NCBI GenBank assembly: GCA_964246985.1
Contig: CAXTSE010000006.1
Coordinates: forward strand, 121,145-185,144
Origin: CAXTSE01 sp964246985
GTDB lineage: Bacteria; Actinomycetota; Actinomycetes; Actinomycetales; Microbacteriaceae
Length of the DNA: 64,000 bases
Reading direction: 5' to 3'
This document shows, piece by piece, positions 40,616 through 48,466 of this stretch (positions are counted from its first letter, which is position 1; each line of letters begins with the position of its first letter). Under the pieces are notes generated by a model that searched no databases, was not told where the DNA came from, and saw nothing but the letters and a program-made list of their open reading frames with translations. Both the position numbers and the translations under genes were made by a program.

Positions 40616-41540
40616 CACGCCGCTCGGACACCCGGTATTCCACGGGGTACTGCCCGTGCTTGAGACACCATTCACCACGACCGACCAGGTCGACTACGCC
40701 TCATTCGAGCGATTAGCCGCACACGTCGCGGGCACACCGGTTAGTGGACTGATGTTTCCGGGATTCGCAAGCGAGTTCGCCAAACTCGAACGCCGTGAAC
40801 GACGGGAGCTCGGGCTCTTGGTGATCGCCGCCGCGCGAGACCGTCCGGGGGTGTCTTCCGTGCTCTCCGTGCCCGATCACGCAACTCACATCGCCGTGAA
40901 GGAGGCCGAATGGGCAGTCGACCACGGTGCAGACGCCCTCAATGTGCTGCCGCCATTCTTTCTCAATCCCGGTCGGCTCGAAATTGCCGAGCACCTGAGG
41001 TCGATACTCTCGGCAGTGCCAACCACTCCGGTGATCGTGCAACTCGCTCCTGGACTCACCGGTAGTTCCTTTGCGCCCGACGACCTGGCGGTGTTGGCGG
41101 CCGAGTTCAACAACCTCGCTGCCGTGAAGGTAGAGGCGGTGCCTCCTGGCCGCATGGTGTCGCGGTTGGCAGCCCTGCCATGCGCGTTGCCCTGTCTGGT
41201 CGGCTACGGGGGACTGTACCTTCCCGATGCGCTCGCTCGCGGTGCCGTCGGTGTACAGCCCGGATCTAGCGCCATCGAGCTGTACCACTCTCTTTGGGCG
41301 CTATGGAACGCCGACGACCACGATGGATTTCACCGGCTGCACCGCCGAATGGCGCCGTACCTCCTCGAGTGGATGCACAACGTCGAGTTCATCGTGCAGG
41401 TGGAGAAGACGATCTCTGCGCGCCGTGGTCTTATTGCCACCGATCGCTGCCGGGCACCCGGCTACCCGCTCGACCCACACGAGCTGGCCGGCATCGACCG
41501 GTTCCTTGCCGAGTTCGCAGACGAACTCGCGCTGTCCTGA
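40608..41540 (+). CDS. DapA-family aldolase (dihydrodipicolinate synthase-like)
   Basis: A 310-residue TIM barrel. The start is inferred to be TTG 40608, 8 bases before the end of the SDR; upstream in the same frame is only SDR shadow. N-terminal GVLPVLETPFTTTDQVDY is typical, and the Schiff-base Lys lies in LAAVKVEAVPPG (about residue 166). The usual catalytic Tyr in 'YN.P' is absent (VIVQLAPGLTG). Family members cleave 2-keto-3-deoxy sugar acids to pyruvate plus an aldehyde, so together with SDR and GH105 it may give a second, non-phosphorylated route for deoxy sugar acids. Confidence 0.88.
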   Translation: MADTPLGHPVFHGVLPVLETPFTTTDQVDYASFERLAAHVAGTPVSGLMFPGFASEFAKLERRERRELGLLVIAAARDRPGVSSVLSVPDHATHIAVKEAEWAVDHGADALNVLPPFFLNPGRLEIAEHLRSILSAVPTTPVIVQLAPGLTGSSFAPDDLAVLAAEFNNLAAVKVEAVPPGRMVSRLAALPCALPCLVGYGGLYLPDALARGAVGVQPGSSAIELYHSLWALWNADDHDGFHRLHRRMAPYLLEWMHNVEFIVQVEKTISARRGLIATDRCRAPGYPLDPHELAGIDRFLAEFADELALS

Positions 41541-41566
41541 CCTCACCGCTAGAAAGGCACTTTCCC

Positions 41567-43552
41567 ATGCGCACGACGGACCTCACCGCGACTATCGACG
41601 GCACCACCCTCCGTCTGGCGGCTGGCGTAGGCGGCCGCTTTAGGCTGATGCTCGACGGGGCGGACGGGCCCGACTGGATGGCCTCGTTTGGCGCCGACGC
41701 GCAGCTTGCCAACGCCGAGCCCGTCGAACGCGGACTCGTGATCTCGTTCCGACCGTTTCCAGGCGCTCGTCCCAACGGATTCGACGAGCTGATGCTCACA
41801 GCGGTAGTGACTCTCGGCTCGACCGGGGGGCGTAGCCCGCGGTCGGTAACGAGCATCCGGCTCTCCGGTCCCGCCGACTACCCGCTCGACGAGTACACCG
41901 GGCCCACGATCACTCCGCGCCCCGATGGATCCTTGCGCGACCATTGGCGATACCTCCTACCCGACGGAGACGGCCTGTGGATGCGCGCCGACGGAACCGG
42001 CCACGGCAGTCGGCCACGGCTCGTCTTTCACGAGCATCGAATCTCCCTGCCAATGAGCGCGATGGTCGACAGTAGCGGCGCCGGAATCATGGTCTCCGGA
42101 GTTGGCGGTAACGACCACGCCATCGACTTCACTATTGGTGCTGGACAGCACGAACTGTCCGGCATGCGGCTCGTCAATTTCTCATCCCTCGGCACCTGGC
42201 ATCACGACCGGGAGTGGCGCATCGCCAGTATCGCGGAAGGGGGCGCGCCGACCCTGGCACAAGAGATGGCCGCGCAGCTGCGCGAGCAGGGCATGCGGTT
42301 GATGACACAGACAGAAAAGATGACCGAACGCGGGGTTCCGGCGAAACTGCACGCATCCGTTGGCGGCACCATTCTCTGGTGCCACTTCGATACGCTCACC
42401 TCGTCCATCGTCGGCGATTTGACAGAAGCTGGTCTGACGTCGGTCATGGTGATGGGGCGCCCCAGCGATGGCGCGGCGGCCGCGGCGCTTGCCAACTCTT
42501 CATTTGCCGGCGGCCCATACTTCCAAACTTACGACGTCTTTCCGCCCGGTTCGGTTGAAGAGCTCGGTTGGCGAGGTGTATATCCGCCAGAGGGCGCGAC
42601 GACCGGGTGGCCCGAGGACCTTATCCACGGCATGGAGGGATGGCTCAACGACGGCTGGCGCTACCTGCCCTTCGCAGAGGGGCAAAAGTTCTGGCGAACC
42701 GAAGAGTACGTCGACGCCTCTGGCGGCCTTGGCAAGCGCCCACGAGCCGTGCATAACGCGACGACCGTACAGACTTACCGGCGGTGCCCCAGCCGCCACC
42801 GGCACGTGGTGGAGGAGCGGGGGATCCCGATGCTCGAATCGCTCGAAGCTACTGCCCTGTTCTACGACATCGCGACGGCGATGTACGCACTCGAGTGCTA
42901 CTCGCCCGACCATCCCGTGCATCGCGTCGAAGATATCGAGTATCGGAAAGACATACTGAATCTGCTGGCCGACAAGGGGCGCCTCGTGCATTCAGAGGCC
43001 GGTAAGTGGTGGGGTATCGATCATGTGAACACATTCGAGGGCCTGTTCTCCTACGACTGGGAGTTCAACATCGGCTCCATTCAGCTCGAGGATTACCCCG
43101 TCAACCCGCAGCGGCGGGCATTTGAGTTCAACCTTGAGCACCGGGTACCGTTTTTTGGGATGGTGGCCCGGCACGCCGTCGCCCGGACGATGTGGTGGGG
43201 TACGGGCCAGGATCGCCATGCCGAGACTTGGGCCTCGAACAACGCGGTCACTGCGCTGTTCGGTGCGAATCCCATTTACATCGTCGACCCGGACCACCCG
43301 CTGTCGCCGGGCACGCCGCGTTGGGATCGTTTCGTCGAGTCAACGGCGTCTTTCGACGCGCTCCGGGCGGTGGCGGGCGACCAAAACGTGGTCGGCTACG
43401 AAACTGACGGACCCGATCTTGGCCGCACGGTGTTCGAGAGCGGCGCCTCTGTCGAGGCGAACGTAGGGGAGACAGTCGCCGGTGGTTTGCAGCCCGGGGG
43501 ATATGTCATCCGAGATTCAAACGGTGCTGTCATCTCTCGAGTTGCGACCTGA
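41567..43552 (+). CDS. Unrecognised large glycoside-hydrolase-like protein (661 aa)
   Basis: ATG 41567 has AGAAAGG eight bases upstream. I do not recognise the family with certainty. Residues 1-260 look like a beta-sandwich (LRLAAGVGGRFRLMLDGADG; WRYLLPDGDGLWMRADGTG). From about 262 a TIM-barrel-like part follows (LHASVGGTILWCHFDTL; TSVMVMGRPSDGAAA; YFQTYDVFPPGS), with acidic candidates in GIDHVNTFEGLFSYDWE. This sandwich-plus-barrel plan occurs in several clans of retaining glycoside hydrolases. No signal peptide. It sits between the aldolase and the CoA-transferase genes and probably attacks a linkage of the imported glycoside. Confidence 0.75.
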   Translation: MRTTDLTATIDGTTLRLAAGVGGRFRLMLDGADGPDWMASFGADAQLANAEPVERGLVISFRPFPGARPNGFDELMLTAVVTLGSTGGRSPRSVTSIRLSGPADYPLDEYTGPTITPRPDGSLRDHWRYLLPDGDGLWMRADGTGHGSRPRLVFHEHRISLPMSAMVDSSGAGIMVSGVGGNDHAIDFTIGAGQHELSGMRLVNFSSLGTWHHDREWRIASIAEGGAPTLAQEMAAQLREQGMRLMTQTEKMTERGVPAKLHASVGGTILWCHFDTLTSSIVGDLTEAGLTSVMVMGRPSDGAAAAALANSSFAGGPYFQTYDVFPPGSVEELGWRGVYPPEGATTGWPEDLIHGMEGWLNDGWRYLPFAEGQKFWRTEEYVDASGGLGKRPRAVHNATTVQTYRRCPSRHRHVVEERGIPMLESLEATALFYDIATAMYALECYSPDHPVHRVEDIEYRKDILNLLADKGRLVHSEAGKWWGIDHVNTFEGLFSYDWEFNIGSIQLEDYPVNPQRRAFEFNLEHRVPFFGMVARHAVARTMWWGTGQDRHAETWASNNAVTALFGANPIYIVDPDHPLSPGTPRWDRFVESTASFDALRAVAGDQNVVGYETDGPDLGRTVFESGASVEANVGETVAGGLQPGGYVIRDSNGAVISRVAT

Positions 43553-43567
43553 ATTCGCAAGGTATGA

Positions 43568-43578
43568 TAATAATATTA
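43568..43578. promoter_or_regulatory. GntR-type operator TAATA-A-TATTA
   Basis: A perfect TAATA-N-TATTA palindrome, also readable as AATAAT-ATTATT (43569-43580), 23 bases before the CoA-transferase start and just after the 661-aa gene. It gives the CoA-transferase gene its own regulated promoter. Confidence 0.65.
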
Positions 43579-43601
43579 TTGCTATTTCCGAGGAGCACCA
43601 G

Positions 43602-44831
43602 ATGAATCAGCCCGCAGGCGCGCTCGCCGGCATCCGTGTACTAGACGCGACGCAGATGCTTGCCGGTCCGCTCGCTGCGACAAGATTGGGCGATCTGGGC
43701 GCGGACGTGATCAAGATCGAGCCGCCGGTGAACGGTGAATTCAACCGCACGCACGGCTTCGAAAATGTACGCATTCACGGCGAAATGTCGACCTTTACTG
43801 CCGTCAACCGGAATAAGCGCAGCTTCGCTCTCGACCTGAAAAACCCAGAATCCCAAGACGTTGTCGACGATTTGGTACGCAATGCCGACGTCTTCCTTCA
43901 GAACTTTAGGCACGGCACGGGAGACCGCCTCGGAGTTGGGTATGAGCGGCTGAGAAAGATCAACCCAAGGCTGATCTATTGCTCGATCAGCGGCTACGGC
44001 TCGGCCGGGCCGTATCGTGACCGGCCAGGCCAGGACCTGGTAATGCAGGGATATTCGGGGTCAATGTTCTCAGTCGGCAGCGCCGGCGACCCGCCAGAGC
44101 CCGGCGCGCTTTGGGCGGCTGACGTCATGACCGGCTATCAAGCAGCGATTGGGATTCTCGCGGCTCTTCGCGCGCGTGAATTCAGCGGACGCGGTCAACA
44201 CGTTGAGGTCGACATGTTCTCGGTGGTCCTTGATGCCCAGCTGCAAGAACTCGTGACGTTTCTGAATGCCGGTCGAGCGCCGGAGCGTACTGCTGAGCGC
44301 TCCGCCCATGCTTCGATACCCGCGCCATACGGCGTGTACCGCACTCGAGACGGCTGGCTGACGCTTGCAATGACTCCCTTGCCGGCGCTGGGAGAGGTGC
44401 TCGATGACGATTGGCTGCGAGGCCTCAGCGATTACAACGACGGCCATGACCATAAGGACGAGGTATACGCTCGGATCAAAGATTTGTTCGTCGGCCGAAC
44501 GACGGCCGAATGGATCGCATTATGCGATGCTGTAAATGTTTGGGCCGGGCCGGTGTATGACTACGCCGATGTGGCTGAGGATCCGCATGCGATTGCGACC
44601 GGTATGTTCGTGGATCAGCCGTCAGCGATTGCTGGCCTAACGGTTCGTACCGTTCGACCACCGATCCGAATGTCAGACACGCCTCCGACGATTCGACGGG
44701 GAGCGCCCCGTCTAGGCGCCGACACGCGTGAGATCCTCACGGATATGGGGTATAGCGCCGAACGCATAGATGGACTTGTGAGTTCACGCGCCGTGGGCGA
44801 TGCGACCGCGGTCCCCGCGCGGGAAATGTGA
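43602..44831 (+). CDS. Family III CoA-transferase (CaiB/BaiF type)
   Basis: A 409-residue protein from ATG 43602, with GAGGAG upstream. LAGIRVLDATQMLAGPLAAT (residues 8-27) and DLGADVIKIEPP are the N-terminal signature; the catalytic Asp is in RPGQDLVMQGYSG (about 147), matching Asp169 of formyl-CoA transferase; GRGQHVEVDMF follows. It moves CoA between carboxylic acids. With the crotonase at 37893 it forms a CaiB/CaiD-like pair. That the two genes share the operator family of the uronate genes suggests an acid substituent of the glycoside is also degraded. Confidence 0.93.
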   Translation: MNQPAGALAGIRVLDATQMLAGPLAATRLGDLGADVIKIEPPVNGEFNRTHGFENVRIHGEMSTFTAVNRNKRSFALDLKNPESQDVVDDLVRNADVFLQNFRHGTGDRLGVGYERLRKINPRLIYCSISGYGSAGPYRDRPGQDLVMQGYSGSMFSVGSAGDPPEPGALWAADVMTGYQAAIGILAALRAREFSGRGQHVEVDMFSVVLDAQLQELVTFLNAGRAPERTAERSAHASIPAPYGVYRTRDGWLTLAMTPLPALGEVLDDDWLRGLSDYNDGHDHKDEVYARIKDLFVGRTTAEWIALCDAVNVWAGPVYDYADVAEDPHAIATGMFVDQPSAIAGLTVRTVRPPIRMSDTPPTIRRGAPRLGADTREILTDMGYSAERIDGLVSSRAVGDATAVPAREM

Positions 44832-44881
44832 GTGTGACGCGACGCAGCGCGACGCGGTCGAGGGAACCGCTTGAACGAGAT

Positions 44882-45592
44882 TCATGTACGGGTTTCCAGT
44901 CGTAATTCCTGTACGTCACGAGCCGCCGAATCAAGAAGCTGGATCATTCGCTCGTGGGCCGCGGTTTCGTCTCCTTGCTCAATAGCCACAGCTATCTGCC
45001 GGTGCATGTCCAGACCGCGTTTGATTGACACTCGATGACTGTGCACGAACTTGTCCCTCGCAGTCAGGCCGATCCCGATGATGATGCTGAGTTGTTCGAT
45101 AAGTTCGTTATGAGTCGCTGCTACCAAGCCCAGGTGAAACTCGAGGTCGGCGGCGGCGATCTTGTCGGCTTCGGCGGGGCTTTCCGCCATCGCGTCTACA
45201 GCACCAAACAAGACACGCAAGTCGGCGTCGGTTCGTCGCACCGCGGCCAAACCAGCAGCTGCGGGTTCCACCATCACTCGGACCTCATGAAGCTTGTCCA
45301 GAATGCTCAGATCGGTAACGGAATCAAACTGCCACCTCAAGACGTCGGGATCGAGCAGGTTCCAGTGCACCCGTTCACGGACAAACGTTCCCCGTCTCGG
45401 GCGAGCGTCAATCAGGCCCTTTCCCGCCAGCACCTTAAGCGCCTCGCGTACGACCGTCCGACTGACGTCATACCCGGCCGCTAACTCTTCCGTGTCGACG
45501 ATGGCTCCGGCTACGAGTTCGCCACTCAAAATCTTGAGCCCAAGTTCGTCGACGACGTGTCCGTGCAGCCCGCGATCCGGATAGCGCTTCAT
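44882..45592 (-). CDS. GntR-family repressor (FadR/FCD type, DgoR-like)
   Basis: A 236-residue regulator from ATG 45592 (GGGAGAA upstream). The winged helix is VDTEELAAGYDVSRTVVREA (residues about 33-52) and GLIDARPRRGTFVRE; WNLLDPDVLRWQ (about 77-88) is the linker typical of DgoR/galactonate-type regulators; then comes a helical FCD domain with metal-type His in ADLEFHLGLVAATHN. It probably senses a sugar acid or KDG-type intermediate and binds the TAATA-N-TATTA sites at 31924, 37838, 43568 and its own promoter (45624). Confidence 0.92.
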   Translation of the reverse strand: MKRYPDRGLHGHVVDELGLKILSGELVAGAIVDTEELAAGYDVSRTVVREALKVLAGKGLIDARPRRGTFVRERVHWNLLDPDVLRWQFDSVTDLSILDKLHEVRVMVEPAAAGLAAVRRTDADLRVLFGAVDAMAESPAEADKIAAADLEFHLGLVAATHNELIEQLSIIIGIGLTARDKFVHSHRVSIKRGLDMHRQIAVAIEQGDETAAHERMIQLLDSAARDVQELRLETRT

Positions 45593-45623
45593 GAGTTCTC
45601 CCTGCCGCCCACACCGGAGCCAC

Positions 45624-45634
45624 AAATCATATTA
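45624..45634. promoter_or_regulatory. Imperfect GntR-type operator AAATC-A-TATTA
   Basis: One perfect half (TATTA) and one degenerate half of the TAATA-N-TATTA motif, 32 bases upstream of the GntR start, as expected for autoregulation. Confidence 0.35.
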
Positions 45635-45900
45635 TGTAGCCAATGCACCGAGCACGTTTCGGGTGGAGAGGCAGCCGACTAATTGACCGGCCGAAGCACG
45701 ACCAAAAACGCATGTCCCGGTTGGGCGATCCGACGGCTTGATATGCGAATAGCCCGGTTCACGATTGCAAGCCCTGTAGCCAGCGCCACTCCCTCCGAAT
45801 CAGTCGCGCGAGTCGCTCGCGGTCATGATGGATTCATGTGGGCTCGGCACGAATTTCGAGGTGGGACCGCCGCTCACTCGGTGCACTTGGATGTTGTGGC

Positions 45901-45928
45901 TTGTAATTTCACGAGTATTCATCATAAT
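45901..45928 (+). promoter_or_regulatory. Possible promoter of the TIR-GAF gene
   Basis: TTGTAA (45901-45906) and CATAAT (45923-45928) are 16 bases apart, in an AT-rich patch. An inverted ATCAT/ATGAT pair (45921-45925, 45936-45940) overlaps it. The match is moderate only. Confidence 0.35.
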
Positions 45929-45982
45929 TGGTTGCATGATAGATAACAACAATTTGCGCGGTGCGCGCCGGGCTTGAAGACC

Positions 45983-47017
45983 ATGGCGAGGAAGGGGAAA
46001 CAGGTGGAGCGTCCAGCCGTGATCATCGCCTCGTCGGGAGAGAGTCTTGAGTATGCCGACGCCTTGCAAGTCCTGCTTGAGCCGGACTTCAATGTGACAG
46101 TTTGGAACCAGGGAGTCTTCGGTCTCAGCGGATTTGTGCTCGACACCTTTACGAGCGAGATCGGGCGTTCGTCCCTGGGCGTCGTCGTGTCCATGGGCGA
46201 GGATGAGACTTCGAAGCGCGGCACTACGAGCCACTCCATCCGCGACAATTTGCTGGTGGAGTATGGCCTCATGGTCGGGATGCTCGGTCGAGAACGTACG
46301 TTTCTTGTCGTGGACAAAGCCCAATCCACCCAGCTTCCCACTGACTTGAGCGGTGTCACGGTCGCCCATTTCGACAGCTCTCGACGGGACTCGCTGTCCG
46401 TTGAGGCGCTGATGGGACCGGTGAGAACCAGAATCAGGGCAGCGGCCCGCCATCTCGAGACCGCTCGGCAGCCAACTTTGGACGTTCCAGCGCTAGCGCG
46501 GTCGTTGTCCGACTTTGTTGGAGGCCTAACCAGCGGTGTCGCAGGCGTCACATTCGCTATCCAAAATCCGCGACTTCGAACCGAGTGGCAAAAGCGAATG
46601 GTGCAGGCCCTACACGACCTGTATCGGCGGCGCGCCGAGGATGTTTCGGTGGCGCTTCTCGTTGGCAACCCTCAGGCGCGGGGGCCACGCAAACTCCGCA
46701 TTCGAACGTCCACGGGAATCGCGGACCCCGCGGCGTATTACGCGTTTTCGTGGAACGAGGGCATGGCCGGGCGGTCCTGGGCGTCCGGCATCGCTTCGGA
46801 GCACTCGTTGGTCCGCCCGAACCCATGGTGGACGTATCGAGCGGGCTGTGAAAACGCGACCTACCTCTGCGCTCCTCTGATTGTCGGGACTGATCATCTA
46901 GGCCTATTGGCGATTGGCTCGGACGACGGCTTTGCGTTGAGCGATGCCGACTTACCTCTGCTTGAGGTGTTCGCAAAGTCCCTCGCCCCCACACTTGTGC
47001 CCGAGACAAAGCGGTAG
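45983..47017 (+). CDS. CAP12-type TIR domain fused to a GAF domain (candidate defence effector)
   Basis: A 344-residue protein. Residues 12-130 match the predicted-nucleotide-binding TIR-like domain of CAP12/PycTIR effectors: VIIASSGESLEYADALQVLL, VTVWNQGVFGLSG, DNLLVEYGLMVGMLGRERTF with Glu93 at the expected NADase position, and TQLPTDLSGVTVAHFD. Residues about 210-340 look like a GAF domain (AAYYAFSWNEGMAGRSW, YLCAPLIVGTDHLGLLAIG, FALSDADLPLLEVFAKSL). The family's TIR part cleaves NAD when triggered. GAF domains bind cyclic nucleotides or small ligands, so it may be a ligand-gated NADase. No cyclase is adjacent. ATG 45983 is given; GTG 46004 with GGAAGGGG upstream is an equally good start, and TTG 45974 is possible. 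Confidence 0.85.
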   Translation: MARKGKQVERPAVIIASSGESLEYADALQVLLEPDFNVTVWNQGVFGLSGFVLDTFTSEIGRSSLGVVVSMGEDETSKRGTTSHSIRDNLLVEYGLMVGMLGRERTFLVVDKAQSTQLPTDLSGVTVAHFDSSRRDSLSVEALMGPVRTRIRAAARHLETARQPTLDVPALARSLSDFVGGLTSGVAGVTFAIQNPRLRTEWQKRMVQALHDLYRRRAEDVSVALLVGNPQARGPRKLRIRTSTGIADPAAYYAFSWNEGMAGRSWASGIASEHSLVRPNPWWTYRAGCENATYLCAPLIVGTDHLGLLAIGSDDGFALSDADLPLLEVFAKSLAPTLVPETKR

Positions 47018-47307
47018 CGGCCGCGAGGGGGTGTAACCCAATTCGGTGGCGCTGTAATGGGTCTCGGGCCGCTACAAGCAAAGGCGGGTAATCAAGTTGG
47101 TCCTGTCGGCGTGAGTTGTCGAGTTGAGCGTCCGAAGTCCTAGGTGGTCTTTGCTGCAGGCGACGCAACAATCCCCTGGCAGTGTGATCTCCTTATCGCA
47201 GAGCGGGATGCTCGTGTGTCTCGCAGTGCGCGTCGGTGGACTGTAGTTCGATCGCCGCAAGTAGGGGAGCTAGAGCCCGGCGGGTAGGGTTCCTGGAAAG
47301 GAGTGCG

Positions 47308-48354
47308 GTGGCAAACAAAGATCTCGACGAAGGCAAAACGCCGTACCGTCGAGGCCTAGCAACAATTTACGATGTCGCACGGGAGGCGAAAGTCTCCTCT
47401 CAGACCGTGAGCCGGTACTTCAACGGCTACAAAGGAATTCGCCCTATCACGCGAGAGAAGGTCGAACGAGCGGCCGCGGCGCTGAACTACCGCCCGAACT
47501 TAACCGCGCGGCTCCTGACGACGAATCAATCCCGCCGCATCGGTGCCTTCACCCACGAAATTTCCGCTATCGGTGGGGGCAGCATCATCGCTGGTGCGAG
47601 TCGAGCTGCAAGCCAAGCGGGCTATCTTCTCGACATCGTCAGTTTGGATGTCAAAGACGAGCGTTCCATCGACCGCGCAATTCTAAGTATTGGACAGCAC
47701 GAATTGGCCGGCGTTGTCGCGTTCGCGCCGACAGACGATCTTATCCGAGCCTTCGCGGACGCTGAGTTTGCAGTTCCAGTGATCATTGACTCTGACGACG
47801 ACGACGGAATGCATGACGGCTTACGCAGCACGGACGGACTGAGCGAGGCCGCGGTAGTCCGATACCTTGCGTCCTTGGGGCACACTTCGATGGGTCATCT
47901 CGCCGGTCCAGAGGGATGGGTGTCGGCTCGAAACAGGTTGCTGGGATTTGAACGCGGATTGGCCGAACACCGACTTCAGCCCACGATAACGATCAAGGGA
48001 GATTGGACGGCCAAGTCGGGTTGGGACGCGAGCGCGAGATTCATAAAAAGCGACGTGACTGCGATCGTCGTCGCCAGTGACCAGATGGCTTTTGGCCTGA
48101 TGCGCGGTCTCGCCGATCAAGGCATCTCCGTGCCGGGCGATATCAGCGTTGTTGGATTTGACAACCTGGGGGAGTCTCAATATTTCAGTCCCAGCCTGAC
48201 GACCCTGCATCAAGACTTTGAGGGACATGGTAGATCTGCGGTGGAGAGACTTCTGGGCCTCCTGCAATCTCGAGAACGCCGAGCGACCACAACGACGCCA
48301 CTGCGCCTCATTGAGCGAGAATCGTCAGCGCCGCCGCGGCGCCGTGGTAACTGA
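47308..48354 (+). CDS. LacI-family repressor of the second transporter operon
   Basis: A 348-residue LacI protein from GTG 47308, with AAAGGAG six bases upstream. Helix-turn-helix ATIYDVAREAKVSSQTVSRY (residues about 19-38), hinge LNYRPNLTARLLTTNQSRR, ligand domain with GHLAGPEGWVSARNRLLGF and DISVVGFDNLGESQYF, and LTTLHQD near the end. It precedes the transporter operon on the same strand, and the perfect palindrome TGTTTCCGGAAACA lies between them, the likely operator. Ligand probably a galactoside or related sugar, judging by the GH2 gene. Confidence 0.93.
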   Translation: MANKDLDEGKTPYRRGLATIYDVAREAKVSSQTVSRYFNGYKGIRPITREKVERAAAALNYRPNLTARLLTTNQSRRIGAFTHEISAIGGGSIIAGASRAASQAGYLLDIVSLDVKDERSIDRAILSIGQHELAGVVAFAPTDDLIRAFADAEFAVPVIIDSDDDDGMHDGLRSTDGLSEAAVVRYLASLGHTSMGHLAGPEGWVSARNRLLGFERGLAEHRLQPTITIKGDWTAKSGWDASARFIKSDVTAIVVASDQMAFGLMRGLADQGISVPGDISVVGFDNLGESQYFSPSLTTLHQDFEGHGRSAVERLLGLLQSRERRATTTTPLRLIERESSAPPRRRGN

Positions 48355-48386
48355 TCGAGGTCTCATCCATCACTGATTTGGCTATT

Positions 48387-48400
48387 TGTTTCCGGAAACA
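48387..48400. promoter_or_regulatory. LacI-type operator TGTTTCCGGAAACA
   Basis: A perfect 14-base palindrome 32 bases after the LacI stop and 66 before the permease start. A copy with one change (TGTTGCCGGAAACA) lies at 56980-56993, just after the last gene of this cluster, and shorter relatives occur at 8221-8251. Confidence 0.75.
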
Positions 48401-48466
48401 TTTTGCGTTACAGTCCGAAATGGCGGCTCAGCACGAGGCTCGGGCGCGACGCACAAAGAGGTGACT

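Larger units (their letters stand above)
45593..45982. other. Divergent intergenic region before the TIR-GAF gene
   Basis: About 390 bases between the GntR and TIR-GAF genes. Apart from the operator-like site at 45624 and a possible promoter at 45901-45928, no gene or RNA is supported; the open frame at 45683-45946 has no protein-like features. Confidence 0.5.

Noticed and set aside
44836..44862. GCGACGC direct repeats between convergent genes
   Set aside because: Short GC-rich repeats expected by chance here; no stable hairpin formed.
47014..47075. GTAGCGGCC / GGCCGCTAC inverted repeat after the TIR-GAF gene, considered as a defence-related RNA
   Set aside because: Arms are only 9 bp with a 44-base gap and begin at the stop codon; too weak to call an RNA gene or terminator.
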